Both the position numbers and the translations under genes were made by a program. From the NCBI GenBank assembly GCA_949358305.1, contig OX442317.1:1302001-1366000 (forward strand): a stretch of DNA of 64,000 bases. The letters run 5' to 3'. This document shows, one piece after another, positions 47,701 to 62,013 of this stretch. A model generated the notes under the pieces. The model had not been told where the DNA came from. It saw only the letters and a program-made list of their open reading frames with translations, and ran no database searches. Numbering within the stretch: position 1 is the first letter of the stretch; each line of letters starts with the position of its first letter. Source of the DNA: Strigamia acuminata. Its lineage: Eukaryota > Arthropoda > Chilopoda > Geophilomorpha > Linotaeniidae.

Positions 47701-49362
47701 TCCCTAGAACACTCACCAAGTTTCAGGACCTCGCACCTTCAGATACTTGAGTTACACACTCACAAACATAGCAACTTTCCTCGAACACTTCAACTTTTCC
47801 CGAAATTGCAACCTCACTTCAAACACCCATAAAAAGAAAACCATACACAAGAAACCTCCCAAACTTTTTTTGGCACTTCCTTGACTCATCCCTAGAACAC
47901 TCACCAAGTTTCAGGACCTCACACTTTCAGATACTTGAGTTACATACTCACAAACATAGCAACTTTTCCCGAAATTGCAACCTCACTTCAAACACCCATA
48001 AAAAAAAAACCATACACAAGAAACCTCCCAAACTTTTTTTGGCACTTCCTTGACTCATCCCTAAGACACTCACCAAGTTTCAGGACCTCGCACCTTCAGA
48101 TACTTGAGTTACACACTCACAAACATAGCAACTTTCCTCGAACACTTCAACTTTTCCCGAAATCGCAACCTCACTTCAAACACCCATAAAAAGAAAACCA
48201 TACACAAGAAACCTCCCAAACCTTTTTTGGCACTTCCTTGACTCATCCCTAGAACACTCACCAAGTTTCAGGACCTCACACTTTCAGATACTTGAGTTAC
48301 ATACTCACAAACATAGCAACTTTTCCCGAAATCGCAACCTCACTTCAAACACCCATAAAAAAAAAACTATACACAAGAAACCTCCCAAACTTTTTTTGGC
48401 ACTTCCTTGACTCATCCCTAAGACACTCACCAAGTTTCAGGACCTCGCACCTTCAGATACTTGAGTTACACACTCACAAACATAGCAACTTTCCTCGAAC
48501 ACTTCAACTTTTCCCGAAATCGCAACCTCACTTCAAACACCCATAAAAAAAAAACCATACACAAGAAACCTCCCAAACTCTTTTTGGCACTTCCTTGACT
48601 CATCCCTAAGACACTCACCAAGTTTCAGGACCTCGCACCTTCAGATACTTGAGTTACACACTCACAAACATAGCAACTTTTCCCGAAATCACAACCTCAC
48701 TTCAAACACCCATAAAAAAAAAACCATACACAAGAAACCTCCCAAACCTTTTTTGGCACTTCCTTGACTCATCCCTAAGACACTCACCAAGTTTCAGGAC
48801 CTCGCACCTTCAGATACTTGAGTTACACACTCACAAACATAGCAACTTTCCTCGAACACTTCAACTTTTCCCGAAATCGCAACCTCACTTCAAACACCCA
48901 TAAAAAAAAAACCATACACAAGAAACCTCCCAAACTCTTTTTGGCACTTCCTTGACTCATCCCTAAGACACTCACCAAGTTTCAGGACCTCGCACCTTCA
49001 GATACTTGAGTTACACACTCACAAACATAGCAACTTTTCCCGAAATCACAACCTCACTTCAAACACTCATAAAAAAAAAACCATACACAAGAAACCTCCC
49101 AAACTTTTTTTGGCACTTCCTTGACTCATCCCTAAGACACTCACCAAGTTTCAGGACCTCGCACCTTCAGATACTTGAGTTACACACTCACAAACATAGC
49201 AACTTTCCTCGAACACTTCAACTTTTCCCGAAATTGCAACCTCACTTCAAACACCCATAAAAAGAAAACCATACACAAGAAACCTCCCAAACTTTTTTTG
49301 GCACTTTCTTGACTCATCCCTAGAACACTCACCAAGTTTCAGGACCTCACACTTTCAGATAC
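44741..49362. repeat. Two tandem 2311-bp higher-order units (13-mers)
   Basis: Units 44741-47051 and 47052-49362 share the order A, A, ABB, AB, AB, AB, AB (seven A and six B, 2311 bp). They also share variant monomers in register: acacaggaaacc, the ctatacac monomer, and cactcataaaa. At least one private difference exists (aaacgttttttgg near 44839 only). Confidence 0.85.
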
Positions 49363-52300
49363 TTGAGTTACATACTCACAAACATAGCAACTTTTCCCGA
49401 AATCGCAACCTCACTTCAAACACCCATAAAAAAAAAACCATACACAAGAAACCTCCCAAACTTTTTTTGGCACTTCCTTGACTCATCCCTAGAACACTCA
49501 CCAAGTTTCAGGACCTCACACTTTCAGATACTTGAGTTACATACTCACAAACATAGCAACTTTTCCCGAAATCGCAACCTCACTTCAAACACCCATAAAA
49601 AAAAAACTATACACAAGAAACCTCCCAAACTTTTTTTGGCACTTCCTTGACTCATCCCTAAGACACTCACCAAGTTTCAGGACCTCGCACCTTCAGATAC
49701 TTGAGTTACACACTCACAAACATAGCAACTTTCCTCGAACACTTCAACTTTTCCCGAAATCGCAACCTCACTTCAAACACCCATAAAAAAAAAACCACAC
49801 ACAAGAAACCTCCCAAACTCTTTTTGGCACTTCCTTGACTCATCCCTAAGACACTCACCAAGTTTCAGGACCTCGCACCTTCAGATACTTGAGTTAAACA
49901 CTCACAAACATAGCAACTTTTCCCGAAATCGCAACCTCACTTCAAACACCCATAAAAAAAAAACCATACACAAGAAACCTCCCAAACTCTTTTTGGCACT
50001 TCCTTGACTCATCCCTAGAACACTCACCAAGTTTCAGGACCTCGCACCTTCAGATACTTGAGTTACACACTCACAAACATAGCAACTTTTCCCGAAATCG
50101 CAACCTCACTTCAAACACCCATAAAAAAAAGCCATACACAAGAAACCTCCCAAACTCTTTTTGGCACTTCCTTGACTCATCCCTAAGACACCCACCAAGT
50201 TTCAGGACCTCGCACCTTCAGATACTTGAGTTACACACTCACAAACATAGCAACTTTCCTCGAACACTTCAACTTTTCCCGAAATTGCAACCTCACTTCA
50301 AACACCCATAAAAAGAAAACCATACACAAGAAACCTCCCAAACTTTTTTTGGCACTTCCTTGACTCATCCCTAGAACACTCACCAAATTTCAGGACCTCA
50401 CACTTTCAGATACTTGAGTTACATACTCACAAACATAGCAACTTTTCCCGAAATTGCAACCTCACTTCAAACACCCATAAAAAAAAAACCATACACAAGA
50501 AACCTCCCAAACTTTTTTTGGCACTTCCTTGACTCATCCCTAAGACACTCACCAAGTTTCAGGACCTCGCACCTTCAGATACTTGAGTTACACACTCACA
50601 AACATAGCAACTTTCCTCGAACACTTCAACTTTTCCCGAAATCGCAACCTCACTTCAAACACCCATAAAAAGAAAACCATACACAAGAAACCTCCCAAAC
50701 CTTTTTTGGCACTTCCTTGACTCATCCCTAGAACACTCACCAAGTTTCAGGACCTCACACTTTCAGATACTTGAGTTACATACTCACAAACATAGCAACT
50801 TTTCCCGAAATCGCAACCTCACTTCAAACACCCATAAAAAAAAAACTATACACAAGAAACCTCCCAAACCTTTTTTGGCACTTCCTTGACTCATCCCTAG
50901 AACACTCACCAAGTTTCAGGACCTCGCACCTTCAGATACTTGAGTTACACACTCACAAACATAGCAACTTTCCTCGAACACTTCAACTTTTCCCGAAATC
51001 GCAACCTCACTTCAAACACCCATAAAAAGAAAACCATACACAAGAAACCTCCCAAACTTTTTTTGGCACTTCCTTGACTCATCCCTAGAACACTCACCAA
51101 GTTTCAGGACCTCACACTTTCAGATACTTGAGTTACATACTCACAAACATAGCAACTTTTCCCGAAATTGCAACCTCACTTCAAACACCCATAAAAAAAA
51201 AACCATACACAAGAAACCTCCCAAACTTTTTTTGGCACTTCCTTGACTCATCCCTAAGACACTCACCAAGTTTCAGGACCTCGCACCTTCAGATACTTGA
51301 GTTACACACTCACAAACATAGCAACTTTCCTCGAACACTTCAACTTTTCCCGAAATCGCAACCTCACTTCAAACACCCATAAAAAGAAAACCATACACAA
51401 GAAACCTCCCAAACCTTTTTTGGCACTTCCTTGACTCATCCCTAGAACACTCACCAAGTTTCAGGACCTCACACTTTCAGATACTTGAGTTACATACTCA
51501 CAAACATAGCAACTTTTCCCGAAATCGCAACCTCACTTCAAACACCCATAAAAAAAAAACTATACACAAGAAACCTCCCAAACTTTTTTTGGCACTTCCT
51601 TGACTCATCCCTAAGACACTCACCAAGTTTCAGGACCTCGCACCTTCAGATACTTGAGTTACACACTCACAAACATAGCAACTTTCCTCGAACACTTCAA
51701 CTTTTCCCGAAATCGCAACCTCACTTCAAACACCCATAAAAAAAAAACCATACACAAGAAACCTCCCAAACTCTTTTTGGCACTTCCTTGACTCATCCCT
51801 AAGACACTCACCAAGTTTCAGGACCTCGCACCTTCAGATACTTGAGTTACACACTCACAAACATAGCAACTTTTCCCGAAATCACAACCTCACTTCAAAC
51901 ACCCATAAAAAAAAAACCATACACAAGAAACCTCCCAAACCTTTTTTGGCACTTCCTTGACTCATCCCTAAGACACTCACCAAGTTTCAGGACCTCGCAC
52001 CTTCAGATACTTGAGTTACACACTCACAAACATAGCAACTTTCCTCGAACACTTCAACTTTTCCCGAAATCGCAACCTCACTTCAAACACCCATAAAAAA
52101 AAAACCATACACAAGAAACCTCCCAAACTCTTTTTGGCACTTCCTTGACTCATCCCTAAGACACTCACCAAGTTTCAGGACCTCGCACCTTCAGATACTT
52201 GAGTTACACACTCACAAACATAGCAACTTTTCCCGAAATCACAACCTCACTTCAAACACTCATAAAAAAAAAACCATACACAAGAAACCTCCCAAACTTT

Positions 52301-54320
52301 TTTTGGCACTTCCTTGACTCATCCCTAAGACACTCACCAAGTTTCAGGACCTCGCACCTTCAGATACTTGAGTTACACACTCACAAACATAGCAACTTTC
52401 CTCGAACACTTCAACTTTTCCCGAAATTGCAACCTCACTTCAAACACCCATAAAAAGAAAACCATACACAAGAAACCTCCCAAACTTTTTTTGGCACTTT
52501 CTTGACTCATCCCTAGAACACTCACCAAGTTTCAGGACCTCACACTTTCAGATACTTGAGTTACATACTCACAAACATAGCAACTTTTCCCGAAATCGCA
52601 ACCTCACTTCAAACACCCATAAAAAAAAAACCATACACAAGAAACCTCCCAAACTTTTTTTGGCACTTCCTTGACTCATCCCTAGAACACTCACCAAGTT
52701 TCAGGACCTCACACTTTCAGATACTTGAGTTACATACTCACAAACATAGCAACTTTTCCCGAAATCGCAACCTCACTTCAAACACCCATAAAAAAAAAAC
52801 TATACACAAGAAACCTCCCAAACTTTTTTTGGCACTTCCTTGACTCATCCCTAAGACACTCACCAAGTTTCAGGACCTCGCACCTTCAGATACTTGAGTT
52901 ACACACTCACAAACATAGCAACTTTCCTCGAACACTTCAACTTTTCCCGAAATCGCAACCTCACTTCAAACACCCATAAAAAAAAAACCACACACAAGAA
53001 ACCTCCCAAACTCTTTTTGGCACTTCCTTGACTCATCCCTAAGACACTCACCAAGTTTCAGGACCTCGCACCTTCAGATACTTGAGTTAAACACTCACAA
53101 ACATAGCAACTTTTCCCGAAATCGCAACCTCACTTCAAACACCCATAAAAAAAAAACCATACACAAGAAACCTCCCAAACTCTTTTTGGCACTTCCTTGA
53201 CTCATCCCTAGAACACTCACCAAGTTTCAGGACCTCGCACCTTCAGATACTTGAGTTACACACTCACAAACATAGCAACTTTTCCCGAAATCGCAACCTC
53301 ACTTCAAACACCCATAAAAAAAAGCCATACACAAGAAACCTCCCAAACTCTTTTTGGCACTTCCTTGACTCATCCCTAAGACACCCACCAAGTTTCAGGA
53401 CCTCGCACCTTCAGATACTTGAGTTACACACTCACAAACATAGCAACTTTCCTCGAACACTTCAACTTTTCCCGAAATTGCAACCTCACTTCAAACACCC
53501 ATAAAAAGAAAACCATACACAAGAAACCTCCCAAACTTTTTTTGGCACTTCCTTGACTCATCCCTAGAACACTCACCAAATTTCAGGACCTCACACTTTC
53601 AGATACTTGAGTTACATACTCACAAACATAGCAACTTTTCCCGAAATTGCAACCTCACTTCAAACACCCATAAAAAAAAAACCATACACAAGAAACCTCC
53701 CAAACTTTTTTTGGCACTTCCTTGACTCATCCCTAAGACACTCACCAAGTTTCAGGACCTCGCACCTTCAGATACTTGAGTTACACACTCACAAACATAG
53801 CAACTTTCCTCGAACACTTCAACTTTTCCCGAAATCGCAACCTCACTTCAAACACCCATAAAAAGAAAACCATACACAAGAAACCTCCCAAACCTTTTTT
53901 GGCACTTCCTTGACTCATCCCTAGAACACTCACCAAGTTTCAGGACCTCACACTTTCAGATACTTGAGTTACATACTCACAAACATAGCAACTTTTCCCG
54001 AAATCGCAACCTCACTTCAAACACCCATAAAAAAAAAACTATACACAAGAAACCTCCCAAACCTTTTTTGGCACTTCCTTGACTCATCCCTAGAACACTC
54101 ACCAAGTTTCAGGACCTCGCACCTTCAGATACTTGAGTTACACACTCACAAACATAGCAACTTTCCTCGAACACTTCAACTTTTCCCGAAATCGCAACCT
54201 CACTTCAAACACCCATAAAAAGAAAACCATACACAAGAAACCTCCCAAACCTTTTTTGGCACTTCCTTGACTCATCCCTAGAACACTCACCAAGTTTCAG
54301 GACCTCACACTTTCAGATAC
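47935..54320. repeat. Two tandem 3193-bp higher-order units
   Basis: 47935-51127 and 51128-54320 are in register. Rare variants recur exactly 3193 bp apart: aaaaccacacac at 49791 and 52984, gagttaaacac at 49891 and 53084, plus acacccaccaag and caccaaatttc in both. The second unit overlaps the 2311-bp series, so duplications are nested. Confidence 0.9.
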
Positions 54321-56650
54321 TTGAGTTACATACTCACAAACATAGCAACTTTTCCCGAAATCGCAACCTCACTTCAAACACCCATAAAAAAAAAACTATA
54401 CACAAGAAACCTCCCAAACTTTTTTTGGCACTTCCTTGACTCATCCCTAAGACACTCACCAAGTTTCAGGACCTCGCACCTTCAGATACTTGAGTTACAC
54501 ACTCACAAACATAGCAACTTTCCTCGAACACTTCAACTTTTCCCGAAATCGCAACCTCACTTCAAACACCCATAAAAAAAAAACCATACACAAGAAACCT
54601 CCCAAACTCTTTTTGGCACTTCCTTGACTCATCCCTAAGACACTCACCAAGTTTCAGGACCTCGCACCTTCAGATACTTGAGTTACACACTCACAAACAT
54701 AGCAACTTTTCCCGAAATCACAACCTCACTTCAAACACTCATAAAAAAAAAACCATACACAAGAAACCTCCCAAACTTTTTTTGGCACTTCCTTAACTCA
54801 TCCCTAAGACACTCACCAAGTTTCAGGACCTCGCACCTTCAGATACTTGAGTTACACACTCACAAACATAGCAACTTTCCTCGAACACTTCAACTTTTCC
54901 CGAAATTGCAACCTCACTTCAAACACCCATAAAAAAAAAACCATACACAAGAAACCTCCCAAACTCTTTTTGGCACTTCCTTGACTCATCCCTAAGACAC
55001 TCACCAAGTTTCAGGACCTCGCACCTTCAGATACTTGAGTTACACACTCACAAACATAGCAACTTTTCCCGAAATCACAACCTCACTTCAAACACTCATA
55101 AAAAAAAAACCATACACAAGAAACCTCCCAAACTTTTTTTGGCACTTCCTTGACTCATCCCTAAGACACTCACCAAGTTTCAGGACCTCGCACCTTCAGA
55201 TACTTGAGTTACACACTCACAAACATAGCAACTTTCCTCGAACACTTCAACTTTTCCCGAAATTGCAACCTCACTTCAAACACCCATAAAAAGAAAACCA
55301 TACACAAGAAACCTCCCAAACTTTTTTTGGCACTTTCTTGACTCATCCCTAGAACACTCACCAAGTTTCAGGACCTCGCACCTTCAGATACTTGAGTTAC
55401 ACACTCACAAACATAGCAACTTTCCTCGAACACTTCAACTTTTCCCGAAATCGCAACCTCACTTCAAACACCCATAAAAAGAAAACCATACACAAGAAAC
55501 CTCCCAAACCTTTTTTGGCACTTCCTTGACTCATCCCTAGAACACTCACCAAGTTTCAGGACCTCACACTTTCAGATACTTGAGTTACATACTCACAAAC
55601 ATAGCAACTTTTCCCGAAATCGCAACCTCACTTCAAACACCCATAAAAAAAAAACTATACACAAGAAACCTCCCAAACTTTTTTTGGCACTTCCTTGACT
55701 CATCCCTAAGACACTCACCAAGTTTCAGGACCTCGCACCTTCAGATACTTGAGTTACACACTCACAAACATAGCAACTTTCCTCGAACACTTCAACTTTT
55801 CCCGAAATCGCAACCTCACTTCAAACACCCATAAAAAAAAAACCATACACAAGAAACCTCCCAAACTCTTTTTGGCACTTCCTTGACTCATCCCTAAGAC
55901 ACTCACCAAGTTTCAGGACCTCGCACCTTCAGATACTTGAGTTACACACTCACAAACATAGCAACTTTTCCCGAAATCACAACCTCACTTCAAACACTCA
56001 TAAAAAAAAAACCATACACAAGAAACCTCCCAAACTTTTTTTGGCACTTCCTTAACTCATCCCTAAGACACTCACCAAGTTTCAGGACCTCGCACCTTCA
56101 GATACTTGAGTTACACACTCACAAACATAGCAACTTTCCTCGAACACTTCAACTTTTCCCGAAATTGCAACCTCACTTCAAACACCCATAAAAAAAAAAC
56201 CATACACAAGAAACCTCCCAAACTCTTTTTGGCACTTCCTTGACTCATCCCTAAGACACTCACCAAGTTTCAGGACCTCGCACCTTCAGATACTTGAGTT
56301 ACACACTCACAAACATAGCAACTTTTCCCGAAATCACAACCTCACTTCAAACACTCATAAAAAAAAAACCATACACAAGAAACCTCCCAAACTTTTTTTG
56401 GCACTTCCTTGACTCATCCCTAAGACACTCACCAAGTTTCAGGACCTCGCACCTTCAGATACTTGAGTTACACACTCACAAACATAGCAACTTTCCTCGA
56501 ACACTTCAACTTTTCCCGAAATTGCAACCTCACTTCAAACACCCATAAAAAGAAAACCATACACAAGAAACCTCCCAAACTTTTTTTGGCACTTTCTTGA
56601 CTCATCCCTAGAACACTCACCAAGTTTCAGGACCTCACACTTTCAGATAC
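54133..56650. repeat. Two tandem 1259-bp higher-order units
   Basis: 54133-55391 and 55392-56650 each read B, AB, AB, AB (1259 bp). They share the rare ccttaactcatccc variant, which also occurs once near 44347, linking this block to the earlier part of the array. Confidence 0.8.
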
Positions 56651-58899
56651 TTGAGTTACATACTCACAAACATAGCAACTTTTCCCGAAATCACAACCTC
56701 ACTTCAAACACCCATAAAAAAAAAACCATACACAAGAAACCTCCCAAACTCTTTTTGGCACTTCCTTGACTCATCCCTAAGACACTCACCAAGTTTCAGG
56801 ACCTCGCACCTTCAGATACTTGAGTTACACACTCACAAACATAGCAACTTTTCCCGAAATCGCAACCTCACTTCAAACACCCATAAAAAAAAAACCATAC
56901 ACAAGAAACCTCCCAAACTGTTTTTGGCACTTCCTTGACTCATCCCTAGAACACTCACCAAGTTTCAGGACCTCGCACCTTCAGATACTTGAGTTACACA
57001 CTCACAAACATAGCAACTTTTCCCGAAATCGCAACCTCACTTCAAACACCCATAAAAAAAAGCCATACACAAGAAACCTCCCAAACTCTTTTTGGCACTT
57101 CCTTGACTCATCCCTAGAACACTCACCAAGTTTCAGGACCTCGCACCTTCAGATACTTGAGTTACACACTCACAAACATAGCAACTTTTCCCGAAATCGC
57201 AACCTCACTTCAAACACCCATAAAAAAAAGCCATACACAAGAAACCTCCCAAACTCTTTTTGGCACTTCCTTGACTCATCCCTAAGACACTCACCAAGTT
57301 TCAGGACCTCGCACCTTCAGATACTTGAGTTACACACTCACAAACATAGCAACTTTCCTCGAACACTTCAACTTTTCCCGAAATTGCAACCTCACTTCAA
57401 ACACCCATAAAAAGAAAACCATACACAAGAAACCTCCCAAACTTTTTTTGGCACTTTCTTGACTCATCCCTAGAACACTCACCAAGTTTCAGGACCTCAC
57501 ACTTTCAGATACTTGAGTTACATACTCACAAACATAGCAACTTTTCCCGAAATCGCAACCTCACTTCAAACACCCATAAAAAAAAAACCATACACAAGAA
57601 ACCTCCCAAACTTTTTTTGGCACTTCCTTGACTCATCCCTAGAACACTCACCAAGTTTCAGGACCTCACACTTTCAGATACTTGAGTTACATACTCACAA
57701 ACATAGCAACTTTTCCCGAAATCGCAACCTCACTTCAAACACCCATAAAAAAAAAACTATACACAAGAAACCTCCCAAACTTTTTTTGGCACTTCCTTGA
57801 CTCATCCCTAAGACACTCACCAAGTTTCAGGACCTCGCACCTTCAGATACTTGAGTTACACACTCACAAACATAGCAACTTTCCTCGAACACTTCAACTT
57901 TTCCCGAAATCGCAACCTCACTTCAAACACCCATAAAAAAAAACCATACACAAGAAACCTCCCAAACTCTTTTTGGCACTTCCTTGACTCATCCCTAAGA
58001 CACTCACCAAGTTTCAGGACCTCGCACCTTCAGATACTTGAGTTACACACTCACAAACACAGCAACTTTTCCCGAAATTGCAACCTCACTTCAAACATTC
58101 ATAAAAAAAAGCCATACACAAGAAACCTCCCAAACTCTTTTTGGCACTTCCTTGACTCATCCCTAGAACACTCACCAAGTTTCAGGACCTCGCACCTTCA
58201 GATACTTGAGTTACACACTCACAAACATAGCAACTTTTCCCGAAATCGCAACCTCACTTCAAACACCCATAAAAAAAAGCCATACACAAGAAACCTCCCA
58301 AACTCTTTTTGGCACTTCCTTGACTCATCCCTAAGACACTCACCAAGTTTCAGGACCTCGCACCTTCAGATACTTGAGTTACACACTCACAAACATAGCA
58401 ACTTTCCTCGAACACTTCAACTTTTCCCGAAATTGCAACCTCACTTCAAACACCCATAAAAAGAAAACCATACACAAGAAACCTCCCAAACTTTTTTTGG
58501 CACTTTCTTGACTCATCCCTAGAACACTCACCAAGTTTCAGGACCTCACACTTTCAGATACTTGAGTTACATACTCACAAACATAGCAACTTTTCCCGAA
58601 ATCACAACCTCACTTCAAACACCCATAAAAAAAAAACCATACACAAGAAACCTCCCAAACTCTTTTTGGCACTTCCTTGACTCATCCCTAAGACACTCAC
58701 CAAGTTTCAGGACCTCGCACCTTCAGATACTTGAGTTACACACTCACAAACATAGCAACTTTTCCCGAAATCGCAACCTCACTTCAAACACCCATAAAAA
58801 AAAAACCACACACAAGAAACCTCCCAAACTCTTTTTGGCACTTCCTTGACTCATCCCTAAGACACTCACCAAGTTTCAGGACCTCGCACCTTCAGATAC

Positions 58900-61800
58900 T
58901 TGAGTTACACACTCACAAACATAGCAACTTTTCCCGAAATCGCAACCTCACTTCAAACACCCATAAAAAAAAAGCCATACACAAGAAACCTCCCAAACTG
59001 TTTTTGGCACTTCCTTGACTCATCCCTAGAACACTCACCAAGTTTCAGGACCTCGCACCTTCAGATACTTGAGTTACACACTCACAAACATAGCAACTTT
59101 TCCCGAAATCGCAACCTCACTTCAAACACCCATAAAAAAAAGCCATACACAAGAAACCTCCCAAACTCTTTTTGGCACTTCCTTGACTCATCCCTAAGAC
59201 ACTCACCAAGTTTCAGGACCTCGCACCTTCAGATACTTGAGTTACACACTCACAAACATAGCAACTTTTCTCGAACACTTCAACTTTTCCCGAAATTGCA
59301 ACCTCACTTCAAACACCCATAAAAAGAAAACCATACACAAGAAACCTCCCAAACTTTTTTTGGCACTTCCTTGACTCATCCCTAGAACACTCACCGAGTT
59401 TCAGGACCTCACACTTTCAGATACTTGAGTTACATACTCACAAACATAGCAACTTTTCCCGAAATCGCAACCTCACTTCAAACACCCATAAAAAAAAAAC
59501 CATACACAAGAAACCTCCCAAACTTTTTTTGGCACTTCCTTGACTCATCCCTAAGACACTCACCAAGTTTCAGGACCTCGCACCTTCAGATACTTGAGTT
59601 ACACACTCACAAACATAGCAACTTTCCTCGAACACTTCAACTTTTCCCGAAATTGCAACCTCACTTCAAACACCCATAAAAAGAAAACCATACACAAGAA
59701 ACCTCCCAAACTTTTTTTGGCACTTTCTTGACTCATCCCTAGAACACTCACCAAGTTTCAGGACCTCACACTTTCAGATACTTGAGTTACATACTCACAA
59801 ACATAGCAACTTTTCCCGAAATCACAACCTCACTTCAAACACCCATAAAAAAAAAACCATACACAAGAAACCTCCCAAACTCTTTTTGGCACTTCCTTGA
59901 CTCATCCCTAAGACACTCACCAAGTTTCAGGACCTCGCACCTTCAGATACTTGAGTTACACACTCACAAACATAGCAACTTTTCCCGAAATCGCAACCTC
60001 ACTTCAAACACCCATAAAAAAAAAACCATACACAAGAAATCTCCCAAACTTTTTTTGGCACTTTCTTGACTCATCCCTAAGACACTCACCAAGTTTCAGG
60101 ACCTCGCACCTTCAGATACTTGAGTTACACACTCACAAACATAGCAACTTTTCCCGAAATCGCAACCTCACTTCAAACACCCATAAAAAAAAAGCCATAC
60201 ACAAGAAACCTCCCAAACTGTTTTTGGCACTTCCTTGACTCATCCCTAGAACACTCACCAAGTTTCAGGACCTCGCACCTTCAGATACTTGAGTTACACA
60301 CTCACAAACATAGCAACTTTTCCCGAAATCGCAACCTCACTTCAAACACCCATAAAAAAAAGCCATACACAAGAAACCTCCCAAACTCTTTTTGGCACTT
60401 CCTTGACTCATCCCTAAGACACTCACCAAGTTTCAGGACCTCGCACCTTCAGATACTTGAGTTACACACTCACAAACATAGCAACTTTTCCCGAAATCGC
60501 AACCTCACTTCAAACACCCATAAAAAAAAAGCCATACACAAGAAACCTCCCAAACTGTTTTTGGCACTTCCTTGACTCATCCCTAGAACACTCACCAAGT
60601 TTCAGGACCTCGCACCTTCAGATACTTGAGTTACACACTCACAAACATAGCAACTTTTCCCGAAATCGCAACCTCACTTCAAACACCCATAAAAAAAAGC
60701 CATACACAAGAAACCTCCCAAACTCTTTTTGGCACTTCCTTGACTCATCCCTAAGACACTCACCAAGTTTCAGGACCTCGCACCTTCAGATACTTGAGTT
60801 ACACACTCACAAACATAGCAACTTTTCTCGAACACTTCAACTTTTCCCGAAATTGCAACCTCACTTCAAACACCCATAAAAAGAAAACCATACACAAGAA
60901 ACCTCCCAAACTTTTTTTGGCACTTCCTTGACTCATCCCTAGAACACTCACCGAGTTTCAGGACCTCACACTTTCAGATACTTGAGTTACATACTCACAA
61001 ACATAGCAACTTTTCCCGAAATCGCAACCTCACTTCAAACACCCATAAAAAAAAAACCATACACAAGAAACCTCCCAAACTTTTTTTGGCACTTCCTTGA
61101 CTCATCCCTAAGACACTCACCAAGTTTCAGGACCTCGCACCTTCAGATACTTGAGTTACACACTCACAAACATAGCAACTTTCCTCGAACACTTCAACTT
61201 TTCCCGAAATTGCAACCTCACTTCAAACACCCATAAAAAGAAAACCATACACAAGAAACCTCCCAAACTTTTTTTGGCACTTTCTTGACTCATCCCTAGA
61301 ACACTCACCAAGTTTCAGGACCTCACACTTTCAGATACTTGAGTTACATACTCACAAACATAGCAACTTTTCCCGAAATCACAACCTCACTTCAAACACC
61401 CATAAAAAAAAAACCATACACAAGAAACCTCCCAAACTCTTTTTGGCACTTCCTTGACTCATCCCTAAGACACTCACCAAGTTTCAGGACCTCGCACCTT
61501 CAGATACTTGAGTTACACACTCACAAACATAGCAACTTTTCCCGAAATCGCAACCTCACTTCAAACACCCATAAAAAAAAAACCATACACAAGAAATCTC
61601 CCAAACTTTTTTTGGCACTTTCTTGACTCATCCCTAAGACACTCACCAAGTTTCAGGACCTCGCACCTTCAGATACTTGAGTTACACACTCACAAACATA
61701 GCAACTTTTCCCGAAATCGCAACCTCACTTCAAACACCCATAAAAAAAAAGCCATACACAAGAAACCTCCCAAACTGTTTTTGGCACTTCCTTGACTCAT

Positions 61801-62013
61801 CCCTAGAACACTCACCAAGTTTCAGGACCTCGCACCTTCAGATACTTGAGTTACACACTCACAAACATAGCAACTTTTCCCGAAATCGCAACCTCACTTC
61901 AAACACCCATAAAAAAAAGCCATACACAAGAAACCTCCCAAACTCTTTTTGGCACTTCCTTGACTCATCCCTAAGACACTCACCAAGTTTCAGGACCTCG
62001 CACCTTCAGATAC
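58900..62013. repeat. Two tandem 1557-bp higher-order units
   Basis: 58900-60456 and 60457-62013 are in register. tcaccgagtt occurs at 59391 and 60948, cttttctcgaac at about 59263 and 60820, and agaaatctccc in the one copy at about 60036 and again 1557 bp later. A further partial copy with tcaccgag begins at about 63232 and runs off the window. Confidence 0.85.
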